DNA from: Paramacrobiotus metropolitanus
Lineage: Eukaryota > Tardigrada > Eutardigrada > Parachela > Macrobiotidae
Length of the DNA stretch: 64,000 nt
Assembly: GCF_019649055.1 (NCBI RefSeq)
Contig: NW_026570221.1
Location: 62,001-126,000 of the forward strand
Direction of reading: 5' to 3'
A model generated the notes under the pieces. The model was given only the letters and a program-made list of their open reading frames with translations, ran no database searches and was not told where the DNA came from. This document shows positions 11,291 through 22,496 of this stretch, piece by piece. Every line of letters begins with the position of its first letter. The stretch's first letter is position 1. The position numbers and the translations under genes were made by a program.

Positions 11291-12592
11291 TCTTAGTTAT
11301 TCTTAGGTATTCTTATGTACTTCTATGTATTCTTGGAATCTTAGTTATCGTTTATGTTAACTTATGTTATTTTCAGGCTATGTTTGTGTAGTTCTTAGTT
11401 TTTCTTAGGTGTTCCTATGTATTCCTACGTATTCTTAGAATCTTAGGTATCTTTTAGGTTAATTTAATGTTGTTTTTATGTAATTCTTAGTTATTCTTAG
11501 GTATTCCTATGTATTCCTACGAATTCTTGGAATCTTAGGTATCTTTTATGTTAATTTTATGTTATTTTCATGTGAAAATAACACAAAATTAACATCAAAG
11601 AGACCTAAGATTCCAAGAATAGACAGGAATACATAGAAATACCTAAGAATAGCTAAGAAATACATAAAAATAACATGAAAATAACCTAAAATTAACATAA
11701 AAGATACCTAAGATTCTAAGAATACACAGGAATACATAGGAATACCTAAGAATAACTACAGTAGGAGTTACATAAAAATAACATGAAAATAACCTAAACT
11801 TAACATAAAAGGTACCAAAAACTTATCATAAAAGATATTCTTAGGTATTCCTATGTATTCCTTTGTATTTTTGGAATCTTAGGTCTCTTTATGTTAATTT
11901 TAGGTTATTTTCATGTTTTTTATGTTGTTCTTAGTTATTCTTGGGTTTTTCTATGCATTCCTGTGTATTCTTGGAATCTTAGGTATCATTATGTTAGTTT
12001 TAGGTTATTTTCATGTTATTTTTATGTAGTTCTTAGTTATTCTTAGGTATTCCTATTTATTCTAGTGTATTCTTGGAATCCTAGGTCTCTTTTATGTTAA
12101 TTTTAGGTTATTTTCATGTTATTTTTATGTAGTTCTTAGTTATACTTAGGTATTTATATGTATACCTGTATATTCTTGGAATCTTAGGGATCGTTTATGT
12201 TAGTTTTATAATATTTTCTTATTCTTAAGTATTTCTAAATATTCTTTGAATCTTAGGCAACTTTTATGTTAATTTATGTTATTTTCATGTTGTTTTTATG
12301 TTATTCTTAGTTATTCTTAGGTATTATTATGTATTGCTTGGTATTCTTAGGACCCTAGTTATCTTTTACGTTAACTTATGTTATTTTCATGTTGTTTTTA
12401 TGTTATTCGTAGTCATTCTTAGGTATTCTTATGTATTGCTAGGTATTCTTAGAATCCTTATGTCAATTTTGTGTTATGTTCATGTTATTTTTATGTTTTT
12501 ATTAATTATTCTTAGGTATTCTTTGGTTTTCGTTTGGTATTCTTGGAATCTTTGGTATCTTTTGTGGTATTTTTTTTGTTAGTTTCTTATAC
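11285..12592 (+). repeat. TTAGGTATTC satellite array with strand switches
   Basis: Degenerate tandem units of roughly 92-100 bp built from words such as TTATTCTTAGGTATTCC, TTGGAATCTTAGGTATC and GTTATTTTCATGTT. The orientation flips at a 22-bp palindrome centred near 11577 and flips back near 11835, so the array is forward, reverse, forward. Open frames inside it, such as 12298-12582, are by-products of the repeat. Confidence 0.9.
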
Positions 12593-13540
12593 AGTATGTG
12601 CACTTTTATTACGGCCGCAGATAGGGTAAACATTTATTAGGCTTTTGACAAAGGTACTGCAATAGCTACAACGATTAAAATATGACATTCTTTTTACCAA
12701 AAATGTATGCTTTGTGGATGGGTATCGTCTAATAATATCTTGCTGTCGACAGCTTTGCGGGCTGTTATAAGTATTTAGTGTATCCGAGCGTATCGTCATA
12801 TATTCCAGCAATTCTTCGGATTTCTGGGGTTTCCTTATGAAACACACCTTTTATTTTTCCCAACCCTGCTCTGCGGCGCAACTTGTGCTGCAAGCAGTAT
12901 TTTCATTGCAGTATTTTACCGTGCTGTATTGCGTGACGGATAAAAGACGTGCTGTGGACGAAGGTGCTGCCAATGCAAGATATTCATGTCGGCCGTTGAG
13001 CGTTGGTTTCTTTATCCTGGCACTGTCCTCAACACATCCAAGTTTTCACATCAGTGTACGAACTGACTGTACTGACCGTTGTTCTTAACTCTTTATTACT
13101 TAGAGAGTCCATGATTTCCAACCAGAGTCAGTTTGATTGCACGTGTACTTGAACGTGTACGTCTTCGTGGAGCCATTTGGGTTCTTCCCACGCCGAACTA
13201 ATTCGTCCACGCCATTTCTACTCGCCAACAGTTTCTCGAGATAACTTTGTACGATAATTTAACCGATGCGTTGTTGCCGTGCCATGGATGTCGCCGACCT
13301 GGATCTGGGGGTCAACCTGCTCGCCTAACTCCATCGACGGCGTGACTAATAAAGAGTACGACGATACCCGGCCGCAAGCGATTGCGACCGTTGCGTTTTG
13401 GCGTTGAAATAGGCGAAGGAGTCCGTCAAAAGCAACGCTCAGCTGTCTTCTCCAGCGTTCATCGGATGCACTCAGCATTCTTCCGTTTAAGTGCAGTATT
13501 TGATTGGCGACCCAACGGTCTCCTCCAGCAACGGAAACTT
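12593..13540 (+). repeat. ~0.95-kb repeat body, copy 1
   Basis: Matches 27873-28765 in reverse complement over nearly its whole length. Shared landmarks include GACAAAGGTACTGCAATAGC near 12645, GTCCTCAACACATCCAAG near 13027 and the CGACCCAACGGTCTCC block near 13510. Many substitutions and indels show an old family. Weak open frames are shared but not conserved in register, so it is treated as non-coding. A shorter relative lies at 32040-32165. Confidence 0.85.
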
Positions 13541-13619
13541 AAGCACGGAAAAGTGTATCAATCTTTCGAGCAAAAACTCGCGTACTTCATCTGAGCGCCA
13601 ATTACAGTACTGTAAAGAG

Positions 13620-13745
13620 TTAAGAACTATATTCAGTACAGCCTGTACATATACGGATGTGAAAACTTGGAGGGATAATGTCAGGGATAATTCCCAAATA
13701 AGAAAAACTAACATTCAACGGCCGCCACTGCTGCGGCGGAGTAAG
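13620..13745 (-). repeat. partial inverted copy of the repeat body
   Basis: The words GATGTGAAAACTTGGA, then CAACGGCCG, repeat in reverse complement the segment near 12975-13050. The body therefore folds back on itself here. Confidence 0.65.
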
Positions 13746-15159
13746 TAGTACTAAGTACCACTGGAAAACAAAAACGTAAGGTCTACAGTATCTGCAAAAA
13801 ACTGATTTATAGGTGATTGCCAAGCCGATTTATGCAGAAGAGAAGGAAAAACGTTCATTCGTGTTATACTGAAAAAAACTTTCTGATGAAACCTCGAAGA
13901 AAAACAAGACCAAAGGATACAAGCAGTCCACCCGGGACACGTTTTCACAGCTGGGCAAGAACAAGTGTGAAAGATGCCATCCCCGAAAGAATGTCAATCC
14001 CCGCCGTGTGGCTACCAGCAATTACACCGTTGACTGTTGGCAGTCGCACGCCGGGAACTGACAGTCTGTACGTGCAATAGATACCGCCTTAAATAGGAAT
14101 ACTGACACAACCAATGTGGCCAGCCAAGTGGCCTTTCCTCTTGCAAGAGGCACAGCAGTGCGCCTTCACCAACCAGCTCCCGTTTGACGGTTTAACCGTA
14201 CGGCGGAGGCGGATAGCCTTCCTGGATCCAACAGGAGCCGCACCCCGGAACTGCAGGAAACCGGAACTCCGAGAAGAAATACCTTGATGGATGGCCTGTA
14301 GGCCACCCATCCAGGGATATTTCGTCGGACGTCGACGTTTCACAGACGCGCAAAGAAGACTATGATCAAGACCAAGTGCCCCGGCAGCAGCGACAGGCGG
14401 TCACGCAGCAGAGAAATCCGCACTCAGATGCATTTGGTATACGGAGCCCAAGGAGCGTTTGTTAAGTGCGGACGCCGGACAGTGTTAAGGCGGATGAAGG
14501 TTGTCTAAGCGGTTCACCATGTGCGACTCCCGGTTTTGACCAGCTCACCTTGCGCGTAGCATATCTAGACACATTATCGGAAGTGCTCCTTTTATTTCTA
14601 AAATTAAATTAGTTTTGTTTCTTCTTCCGTTCGTACGGGACGTCGTTCTAATAAATTAAGCCTGTGATCTGGCCGCACAGTGAACTAGTGTTTCTCTCTC
14701 TTCTGGTAATCGTAATCATAGCTGATTCGTGACCTCGCATTCTTTTCCAACATCGGCAACCTTTACAATCGTAAGCTCCCTGGAAGCGCTGAATAAGCAA
14801 TTCGAGTAGAGATGCTTTATAAGCATGATTTAGTAAATATATAGTATATGAAACTTGGGTGTGAATAATGTGATCGATTTTTTAAATTGATAATTGTATG
14901 AATTCCACTACTTGCAAGCGATACGAGTGCTTTAACGAACATCCTGATCTATACACTGATTAGACTTTTTGTGTAGGTTTGTAGTTGGATAATGTCTTCG
15001 TATGTGGATGAAGCAGGATTCAGCACCGTCTCTTGAGCGATCCAGACTGAAGCCGTGTTCAGCAGACATGGTGAGATTCAGCAGACAAATCGATTTACTC
15101 CTGAATCCGGAATCTAAGGATTCAGGACTTCCAGGTGTGTCACTGAAAATTCTACACGG
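13746..15159. other. no supported gene inside the composite element
   Basis: A cysteine-containing minus frame at 14089-14343 was examined and set aside. No transposase or other domain is recognised. Confidence 0.4.
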
Positions 15160-15526
15160 AGCGAATCAGTACCATGTCAAGACCTTGCTCTTGATATTGC
15201 TCTCTCCTACGTCATTTGATTCGGGAGTAGGGAGGACAGCAGACAACCAATACCTACAGGTGGAAACTGGCGATTTGGGCCGAGATGCAGAGCGTTCTTG
15301 AGGAGTCTGCAGTCCAGACTGCATTTTCACTCAGACCGTTTGCCATTTTTATTGCGTGTGGAGTGCAAACCTATGCAGATCTGCAGCGGTCTGCGAGGAA
15401 TTGTGAAAATATTTACCTCTACCCGTAGTGATACTGCATCCGATTCCGATAACTAGTAATTCCAGAGCGCTCCACTGGAATATCCTAGCCCTACGAAGAG
15501 TGTGATTGTTAAAGGAGTGAACCAGT
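15160..15526 (-). repeat. long inverted repeat, right arm
   Basis: Reverse-complement partner of 10852-11290, ending near TTAAAGGAGTGAACCAG. Divergence between the arms is substantial, including several indels. Confidence 0.8.
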
Positions 15527-16922
15527 CGACTTGGTTCCCAGTTGTATTGTCATTATTCATTATTACGGATTTTTTATCTGTTGCCAGTCTGCTGCAAACT
15601 TTGTAGCAAATTAGCAAGTGATAAAAAAAGCTGAAACAGCTCTCCGGGCAGTTCTGTTGTTTTTATTTATTCCCAGTAAAGCCGAGCTTTTGGATTATGG
15701 TACAGGTCAACACAAAGTTCCCTGCCAGCGAGATCACGAAACTAATGAACAGAAGGCACATTACGAAGATATCCACTTCATCGAAGGACTCTGCTCATAT
15801 TCTTGACATGGAGTGGAAGTTACGATTTCGTTCAGCCCCATGTCACGATTTCGAGCAGAATCCTCTCGAACTACTGGAGCCATTAGTGCAGGTATTGTGT
15901 TATGTACGGTAGACTCGTCTCTGCAAATATTGCAGAATTAATTCATTCATGACCTTTGCGGGCTGATGGGATTATAGAGGGATAACGCGGCTTATAAAGG
16001 GAGAACAGCTCTCCGCCAAATGGAGAGGTGTTCTCTATTTCGGACCTCAGTTCGATAGCGTTGACTATTCTTATGCCAGACAAGATTGAATTTCGCCGAA
16101 CGAATATCGAAATTGTCAGGTAATTGCTTAAGATCCAAACGACAGACACCATCAGTTAAAGTTCGTTGTTGAACAATATGTGGGATTCGCAACTACATAT
16201 AGAAAATAATGGCGTACGCTCCGTACCTGTAATTTAAAGTCGATGAAAACCATAACCTAACCTACTCGGTAGTTTAAAGCCGCAATAAAGTTCCCTCAAT
16301 CCAGCAGTAGCAATCCAGGATTAACAGCTCGAAAAATTGTTGTAACAGTTTCAAGGAAGCTCTCTGGCAATCCGTCATTTTGTCTAGTTGCCGGTAAGTC
16401 GAACGCCTGGCCTATCGCTAAATGCAATTCAAAGGCCCTGGTAAGTGATCAACAGATACATCTAAATTATAACAAAACACTTCCCCTTTACTGTCGTGCT
16501 CGGGAATTGTGCCCATAACGCATATCGCATTCCCGCGCTGTATCTGTATAGACAAACGCTGCCGGAAAAACTTTGGCGCGTCCTGACCGCAGTACTCGTC
16601 AGTTCATAAAATATTGCAGTTGGGCGACGTATTACAGAGCAAACGGGAGAAGCGCGCGCTACCGAGTTGTTGTGGCAGCGTATTAGTATTGGAAACTCAG
16701 CGTGGGAACGCTGCTTCTGTTTTGAGGACGGTTGTGTGTTCTAGAGAGCTAAAAGAAATATTCCACTTCTTTTAAACTGGTTTATCAGGTTCGAAATAAT
16801 ATAGATGGCGTTAGCTTGTACAATTTGGTAATAAAATCAAACATCCAAAGAAGTATGAAGTAAGTACGCAATTCTAGGGCGAGCAAGCTGAACGGGAAAA
16901 ATTAACAAAGCACTGCTGGTTG
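15527..16922. other. no firm gene; one candidate exon and a hairpin
   Basis: An ATG-initiated plus-strand frame 15697-15891 ends in CATTAGTGCAG followed by a GTATTG donor-like site and has a protein-like composition near its end (MEWKLRF, LELLEPL). It is a possible first exon without other support. A hairpin lies at about 16002-16036, where AGAACAGCTCTCC pairs with GGAGAGGTGTTCT. Confidence 0.25.
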
Positions 16923-17198
16923 CTACTTGCTACCAAGATACGACTTCGTCGCGGCGGCTTTTGAAATATATGGTCCGTGGGGAGACGGCACTAAGAAACT
17001 CGTTAACAAGGTTGGAGGCTGCCTGGTTTCTGTTTCCGCGTCATCTGCTGCAGCTCCGGTGTCTTCTGGTGAACCAGCAACGTATAGGGTAGCGAACTTT
17101 TTTGGGGTTTCTATGAAATTCTGATCAATCAGCTTGGATAACTGTGCGGTTGGACCATCCGAATCCGTGTACGGATATACATAATACATATAAACATC
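16923..17198 (-). CDS. C-terminal exon of an unrecognised protein
   Basis: On the minus strand a GCATTTTTCAG acceptor precedes an uninterrupted frame of 91 codons to a stop at 16923, beginning DVYMYYVYPYTDSDG and ending KSYLGSK. The stretch QLSKLIDQNFIETPKKF looks like structured protein. A candidate upstream exon (17505-17478, giving TNPDRLQKK) ends in AAA|GTAAGT and joins in phase across a ~280-bp intron. I recognise no family. The middle is rich in Ala, Glu and Asp and is probably disordered. Confidence rests on splice signals and composition only. Confidence 0.45.
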   Translation of the reverse strand, partial: DVYMYYVYPYTDSDGPTAQLSKLIDQNFIETPKKFATLYVAGSPEDTGAAADDAETETRQPPTLLTSFLVPSPHGPYISKAAATKSYLGSK

Positions 17199-17505
17199 CT
17201 GAAAAATGCTGTTTACTCGGCCGATCGTGTAAGTATGTAATTGAACTAGAATTATGCTTATGTAGTGTTATGTACTGGAACTAAAATTACGTTTACGAAA
17301 GTTATTCATCACGTTTCGTAAAAACACTAGGAGCGTTAAAAAACTGTTTCGCATACGATCATGCACCTTTTTACGAATAAAATTTGTGCATACTCTAATT
17401 CAGATTGATTTTTAACACAAGACCCAGAAGGTTAAGTTAGCAAAGCATGATCATAGTAAATTTTTACAGATACTTACTTTCTTTTGCAAACGGTCTGGAT
17501 TAGTT

Positions 17506-18729
17506 CTAACCCAAATTTATTGATATAATAACATTATCACGCTACACTGTAGTATTCATGCAATCGATAGCAACAAATGTAATCATGGATTATTAGCCGT
17601 CCTGTATCACATCCTGTAGTGCAACATGTAAAGCATCCTGATGAACAACAAATAGTGCTTCCTGATGTACAACGTACATAATGGTGCTGCTATGAGAAAT
17701 TGTTTATGGTTGGAATATCTGTATTTTTCCACCATTTTGACTTCAAATTAGTTACTAATTTATGGCTAAGGCTATTTTGCCGCAGTAGTGCGTCCAAATA
17801 GCCTTTTGCTATTTTAGCGCACGCTGCTATTTTGCCGCAGTGACCTCGGTGCTACGGCTCATACCGATAGCTAACGTACTTACTATGCTAAGGTCATCTT
17901 ATACCTTGCCCTAAATAATCTCTTTAATCCAATAAATAACAAATACACAGCAGAGATGTCCAGAAAAACAACATCGGGACTAATCATTGCCTAAATGATA
18001 ATCTTTAGCGACTATCGCTGTCAGGTTTAGATTGCCGCAGTAGCTTTTTTCTTGTTTGGCGATTTAACCTGTTTCTTGGTTGAACCCCTTTGACGTTTTA
18101 AGCAGTGCTTGTCTCAAAATAGTGAATGCAAAATAGCCACTTCGATTAGTTATTTGTGGTAAATATTCTTTTTATTATTTTAATCGATGAACTTTTGTTA
18201 CTGTTTTCTTAGTAAACTATTTTTGCAATTTGAAAGAGCGAGCAAAATCTTGTGACCCATAACATTATTATATACAGGAAAAGCGTGACGATAACCAGTG
18301 CGTAAATAAACTTTTGACCAAGATAGGCTGTCCGCCATCACTAGCAGCAGCAAATATAGATATAAGTTTATGAATAGGTGAAATCCAGTAAAAAAGTCAT
18401 CAGCGGAAGGAAACAAGAAAGGAAAAACGAGAACCGTAGCTACCAATAAAAAAGTTCAGTATTACACAAGTACTCGCTCGCTAAAGACTCGCTATCTATA
18501 AGTTCTGTATTGGCGTTTGTAATGTGAATACGAATCGGGCAACATAAATTTTCTTAGTCCTGTGCGCAATTATGATTCCTTGGCTTAGCTCGTTGACTGG
18601 CATTGGTGTTTGGAAACGACAAGGTGTTATGAATTTTTTCCCCAGCGATCGGCTACAGTTATTCACTATCCTTTAATGTAATAAGCAACAAGGGACTTTA
18701 AAGCAGCGTTAAAAATATAATTTGAACTA
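17506..18729. other. no supported gene; minor repeats
   Basis: Contains a ~24-bp three-copy degenerate repeat (CATCCTG...) near 17610-17680, and segments near 17720-17890 that weakly resemble 6770-7040 (TTTTCCACCATTTT, GGCTATTTTGCC). Near 18595-18625 there is a copy of the arm sequence of the 19460-20494 element. Confidence 0.4.
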
Positions 18730-19243
18730 CAGTGAAACTTCTCTATAACCTACACCCTCCGTTCCAGGCTTTCTGAATGTTACAGAGAGGTGTATGTTAT
18801 ACAGGAGCGCTGGCCCCAGGGGCACTGCCCTCAACGGCTCAGGGGCGTAGCCGCCGGGGGTTTTACTTTACCAAAAAATTAGCAAAATACCAGAGTGTGG
18901 ATATTATTCGGTCTGAATGTTGGTTTTGCTGCCCTTTTGTATGCATGGAGTTGGAAGATCCGGTACTGAACGGATTACAAATAGAAGCCGGAACTTTGTT
19001 TCAGAGTCACCGAAATGGTTTTTTTTACCAGACTAGCCAACTGTATGTTATGCTGGGGTTCAATAAGCCGGTAAAACTGTTACCGGTTTCATAAAAGGTG
19101 TATGTTATAGCTGTAGAGGGGTGAATGTTATACAGAGAACTACCCCTGTGTTATAGTCTACCGGACGGTTTGGTTCCCAGCCTCGTGCATGCAGTAAAGG
19201 GGTGAATGTTATAGGAAGGTGAATGTTAAGAGGAGTTTCACTG
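18730..19243. mobile_element. Tc1/mariner (pogo-like) MITE, 514 bp, TA target
   Basis: The left end is TA then CAGTGAAACTTCTCTATAAC. The right end is GAGTTTCACTG then TA, giving terminal inverted repeats beginning CAGTGAAAC flanked by a TA duplication, typical of the pogo/Tigger branch. Sub-terminal repeats of GGTGTATGTTATA or GGTGAATGTTATA occur four to five times across both ends. No transposase is encoded (the internal frame is by-product), so it is non-autonomous. Confidence 0.78.
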
Positions 19244-19459
19244 TAGTGTCTCAAGCCAATTAAGAACAACGGGTGCGCAAAAATCACTAATTTCAAACCT
19301 TTTAAGCTGTCGTAGGTCGTGCTAATTAACTAATTAGCGGATGAACAAATAAACCGGAGATAAATCAACAAGGTACAACTGATAGCGCTTTATTCAAAAA
19401 TATCTAATATGGGTTCTTCAAGTTGAACCGTAGACGACCACTGTCCGTCAAAAACTTGT

Positions 19460-20494
19460 GTCGTCTGCCAACGCCAATGCCCATGAAGGGTTTCTAATAC
19501 ATGGGCGGGTGCGATCTCGACAGCTGTTCTTTATTATGTAAGTGGATCAAGTTACCGCCGGTTTGGATGCAAAACATGCGCCACGCGGTTTCGGTTGTCG
19601 CAAGCTGGCACAAAACGCTTTTTTGACCAACACCCTGGGCGGTTGGCAACAAAGCAAACATTGCTTTAATAGTTACGAGTACTTAACATTTCCGAATACA
19701 CAACAAAATGTTCAAGGACACACTGGTAAGTGGCTGCGCAACACTACACTCTGCCGCGTTTCTACCTACGATTCTGATGTATCGCTTGTGCAAGCGAGCG
19801 ATTGCGCCGCGAGGCTTTAAAAAAACATGCAAATTTTGAGTTCTGATAAGCTTGAGCGATCGCAAATTACAACGATTGCGAACTGTTACGAGCACATTGC
19901 GACATTGGCGATTTCGACCTTTGCGGCCGGCAGCCTGTGCATTCCCGGCCGGCAATGCATTCGAAAAAGGGCTAGCGTGTGTGATGCCACTGATTTGGCG
20001 CCGATCACCACTGCAACTGAACCATCCACGCAGCTTTTCCGATTCTGGCAACTGCGGGCCTGCGGCCGCACCCAAAAAAGTGCATGCGCGGACCATGCAA
20101 GAAATGTAAAGGCCGCTTGACGTGCCAGACGTGCAGCAATTGCAGTGATGAAATGTTTGAAGAGCGTTTCGCAAAGTGCCATATGGGAACGTAATGAAAG
20201 TTTTGAGAAAGAATATTGCTAGCTTCATGTTTTGTGTTTTGTGTTTTGTGATTTTTGTGTTTTTTACCATGTAGTAGTAATCAAAATTCATAAAAACGCA
20301 TTTAGGTAATTTTTAATGTTTTGCTGACCAGTGGTCAATTTCTTGACCACTGCTATACCCCTGTTTCAAAATACTTTTTCTGTGCTATTTAATGAAGTTA
20401 TTGCTTTTACGTAATTTCTGTTCGCCTAATTATTACAACATTAATAATTTTTATGCTGTAGACCGTCCATGAGCATTGGCGTTGGCAAACGACA
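19460..20494. mobile_element. candidate ~1-kb element with short inverted ends
   Basis: Arms at 19461-19485 and 20468-20493 are reverse complements with two mismatches over ~25 bp, sharing TGCCAACGCCAATGC. Related arm sequences recur singly near 18595 and 27218, supporting a mobile family. The interior carries a cysteine-rich frame (20034-20194). Target duplication and superfamily are unclear. Confidence 0.4.
20034..20194 (+). CDS. cysteine-rich zinc-binding segment (CXXC-finger-like or transposase C-terminal domain)
   Basis: After a CCACGCAG acceptor-like site the plus frame reads about 53 residues to a stop at 20192-20194. It contains PKKCMRGPCKKC, then LTCQTCSNCSDEMF and AKCHMGT. The spacing C-X4-C-X2-C-X5-C-X2-C-X2-C followed by a distant C resembles the CXXC zinc finger of chromatin proteins, except that the first spacing is four rather than two. 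A piggyBac-type C-terminal cysteine domain is an alternative, favoured by the surrounding inverted repeats. The exon may instead stop at a GTAATG donor just before the stop codon. No upstream coding sequence was identified. Confidence 0.4.
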
Positions 20495-21933
20495 TAGTCA
20501 CCACTGCTGACCTATGGTCAGCACAAGCTCACAAGAAATTCCCTTTCTTAATTGAATTTTTTCATCGAGAAATCCTGATTTTCAAAAGGAAACTCGTACT
20601 CCTTCGGGTACCGCCCGCTGGAGGGTTAGTTGGCTAAGGAACTGCATGTTGGCCGTGGGCGGGTTCGTTATAGCGTTAAGCCGACGAGGAGCTGTTTTCG
20701 CGTTTGGAGCGGGTCATCCATTGGGAGGTCGAAACTTTGCCTCCGCTGGTGCGTCGACTACGTACAGTACTTTGTCGCTGCAGTGCAAGGTGTCGCTGCC
20801 GTCGACTGCACTGCCAACTGACACACCACAGTGCTGACCTTAGTTATGCGTTGTGCTGCGTTAGTGAAAAATGCACACGTGTCACTACGTCTATTTTAAC
20901 TGCGCATCCAAAGCGAACTGGGTCAGTAAAGTTGCTAGCGAGGCAGAAGCAAATTTCCCATGGAGCAGGTCTACGATTTGTTTGCCTCAGTTTGAAATTT
21001 TTGTACACTTCAGTTACAGCGCAGTACTTGGGCATAGCGTGTCGGCCGCCGGCTGAACTGGATTCCATTTCAAGCCGTGAGTGATATTTTTAACACGATA
21101 GTATCACGCATTTGCGCTGGATACATAAATAGATGGCGTTATGTTGGGAAGGTTTTTCAAAACAAAACTTCCCAGATACCGGTATAGCAAATATTAAGTA
21201 CCAACTAATTCTTGCTTTCTACTTGGTTACCGTATAATTTCAGTGCAACTTTCAGTACTGCGCTATAAATCCATTGTTCTTAGGTTTTACCTTTATGGTA
21301 AACAAAAAAAGCAGTCAGAAAAGACGTATTCTGACTTTGTAGTTTGTTTCAATTCGTTAAGAAAATTTTCAGGGAAAAATTAGTTGAACTGCACTAAAAA
21401 ACCGGAGAAGTAGTCGTGAAGCTCGGCTCCGACCAGACATCGCGCCATAATCCGTTCATTGGAGGATATTATCCAGTGAAGGTGAAATTAATTTCATTTT
21501 CCTTTGGACCGAAACTGGTAGGCAACGGTAGATACAAGGTAGGTGCTGTGTAGTTCAGTTATGAGGAGTCCATGGCAATGATTCAAGAAAATGCGGAGCG
21601 TTAGTAGGAGAAACCCTACGCCGACGAGTAAATACCATAAACTACATCTACCACCAAGGCATGCATTTTTGGGATTCTGGCAATGCCTTTTTGTACTGGT
21701 ACTAGTCTGGAAGCCGGGCGTCTGGGAGCGGATGTTTGCAGAGACAATGGAAACCGGAGTTTGCTTATCCCTCTTATGTCCAAAGACATCATTACGTAAC
21801 CTGACAGTTATTTGCAGTAAATTAAAAGTTGTGATGTCAGCTAAACGTTACTAAAGGAACGAAATGGATGGAGGGACGTTTTTTCTTCAAGAATTGGCCC
21901 ATTGCGATGGGTGCGTACATCATGCAAGGCGCA
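20495..21933. other. no supported gene
   Basis: Short overlapping frames between 20630 and 21084 on both strands have no recognisable domain. A small inverted repeat (GACCAGTGGTC / GACCACTG) lies near 20327-20355. Confidence 0.4.
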
Positions 21934-22168
21934 GGATCTAGCGATTACGGATGCCATTGCATCAGAAGCGTTGGCGGCCGTGATGGAGGAGAAAATGAAA
22001 GGTAAATTTTATCTGAATAACTCGCGAGAAAACGGCGTAAATGCGAGAAAACGGCGTAACTGCTTTCGACTGTTATTCCTTTCGTTAGTCGCATGGATAC
22101 TGCCATCATGTTTATATTAATTTTTAGTATCGCCTGCTACAGCTGCTCAGTACAAAGTTAATCTATGA
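21934..22168 (+). CDS. two candidate terminal exons, unknown protein (weak)
   Basis: After AAGGCGCAG at 21933 the plus frame reads DLAITDAIASEALAAVMEEK and on to MK, then meets a GTAAAT donor at 22002. A TTTTTAG acceptor at 22127 restores the frame as VSPATAAQYKVNL followed by a stop at 22168. The helical, low-complexity composition and matching phase suggest coding, but there is no family match and the upstream part is unidentified. Confidence 0.25.
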
Positions 22169-22496
22169 TGTGAAGTGGATGCGTGGAGCGCAAAGTTATA
22201 GTCTGGTGGTTGGCACTCAAGCGCGCATATTATACGCTGAAGGACGGATCACGATTGCCGTTGCCATTAACTGAAGCACCAGTGGTCATCACCCGTAATC
22301 ATCACAATGTGTCCGGTACCGATAGTCCCTTCCGGGAGGCCTCTAACATCTATGACCTCTAACGGATCACCCTTTACCGGCGGCATGGCACTGCAGAATT
22401 GAGATTTGTATTGAGGCGACATGGGCCGCACTGTATCTCTATGTGTCAGATATGGAACCAATGATGTTTTGTTGTCGCTGTTTACCGTATATCATG

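Larger units (their letters stand above)
10852..15526. mobile_element. candidate 4.7-kb composite element with long terminal inverted repeats
   Basis: Sequence 10852-11290 is repeated in reverse complement at 15160-15526 with clear long-range similarity. Shared blocks include GGTTTGCACTCCACACGC, GGCAAACGGTCTGAGTGA and GTAGGTATTGGT. Both outer ends start near GGTTCACT. Between them are a satellite array, a ~0.95-kb body and an inverted partial body copy. No transposase is seen. The alternative is two independent insertions of the same repeat in opposite orientation. Confidence 0.5.

Noticed and set aside
12298-12582. 94-residue hydrophobic frame resembling a membrane protein
   Set aside because: It lies wholly inside the satellite and its hydrophobicity comes from TTAT-rich units.
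14089-14343. Zinc-knuckle-like CCASCKRKGHLAGHIGC on the minus strand
   Set aside because: Spacing does not fit C-X2-C-X4-H-X4-C and the surrounding frame has no gag or nucleic-acid-binding context.
20871-21056. Possible THAP-like N-terminus (MHTCHYVYFNC)
   Set aside because: Cysteine spacing and the later invariant residues of THAP domains are missing.
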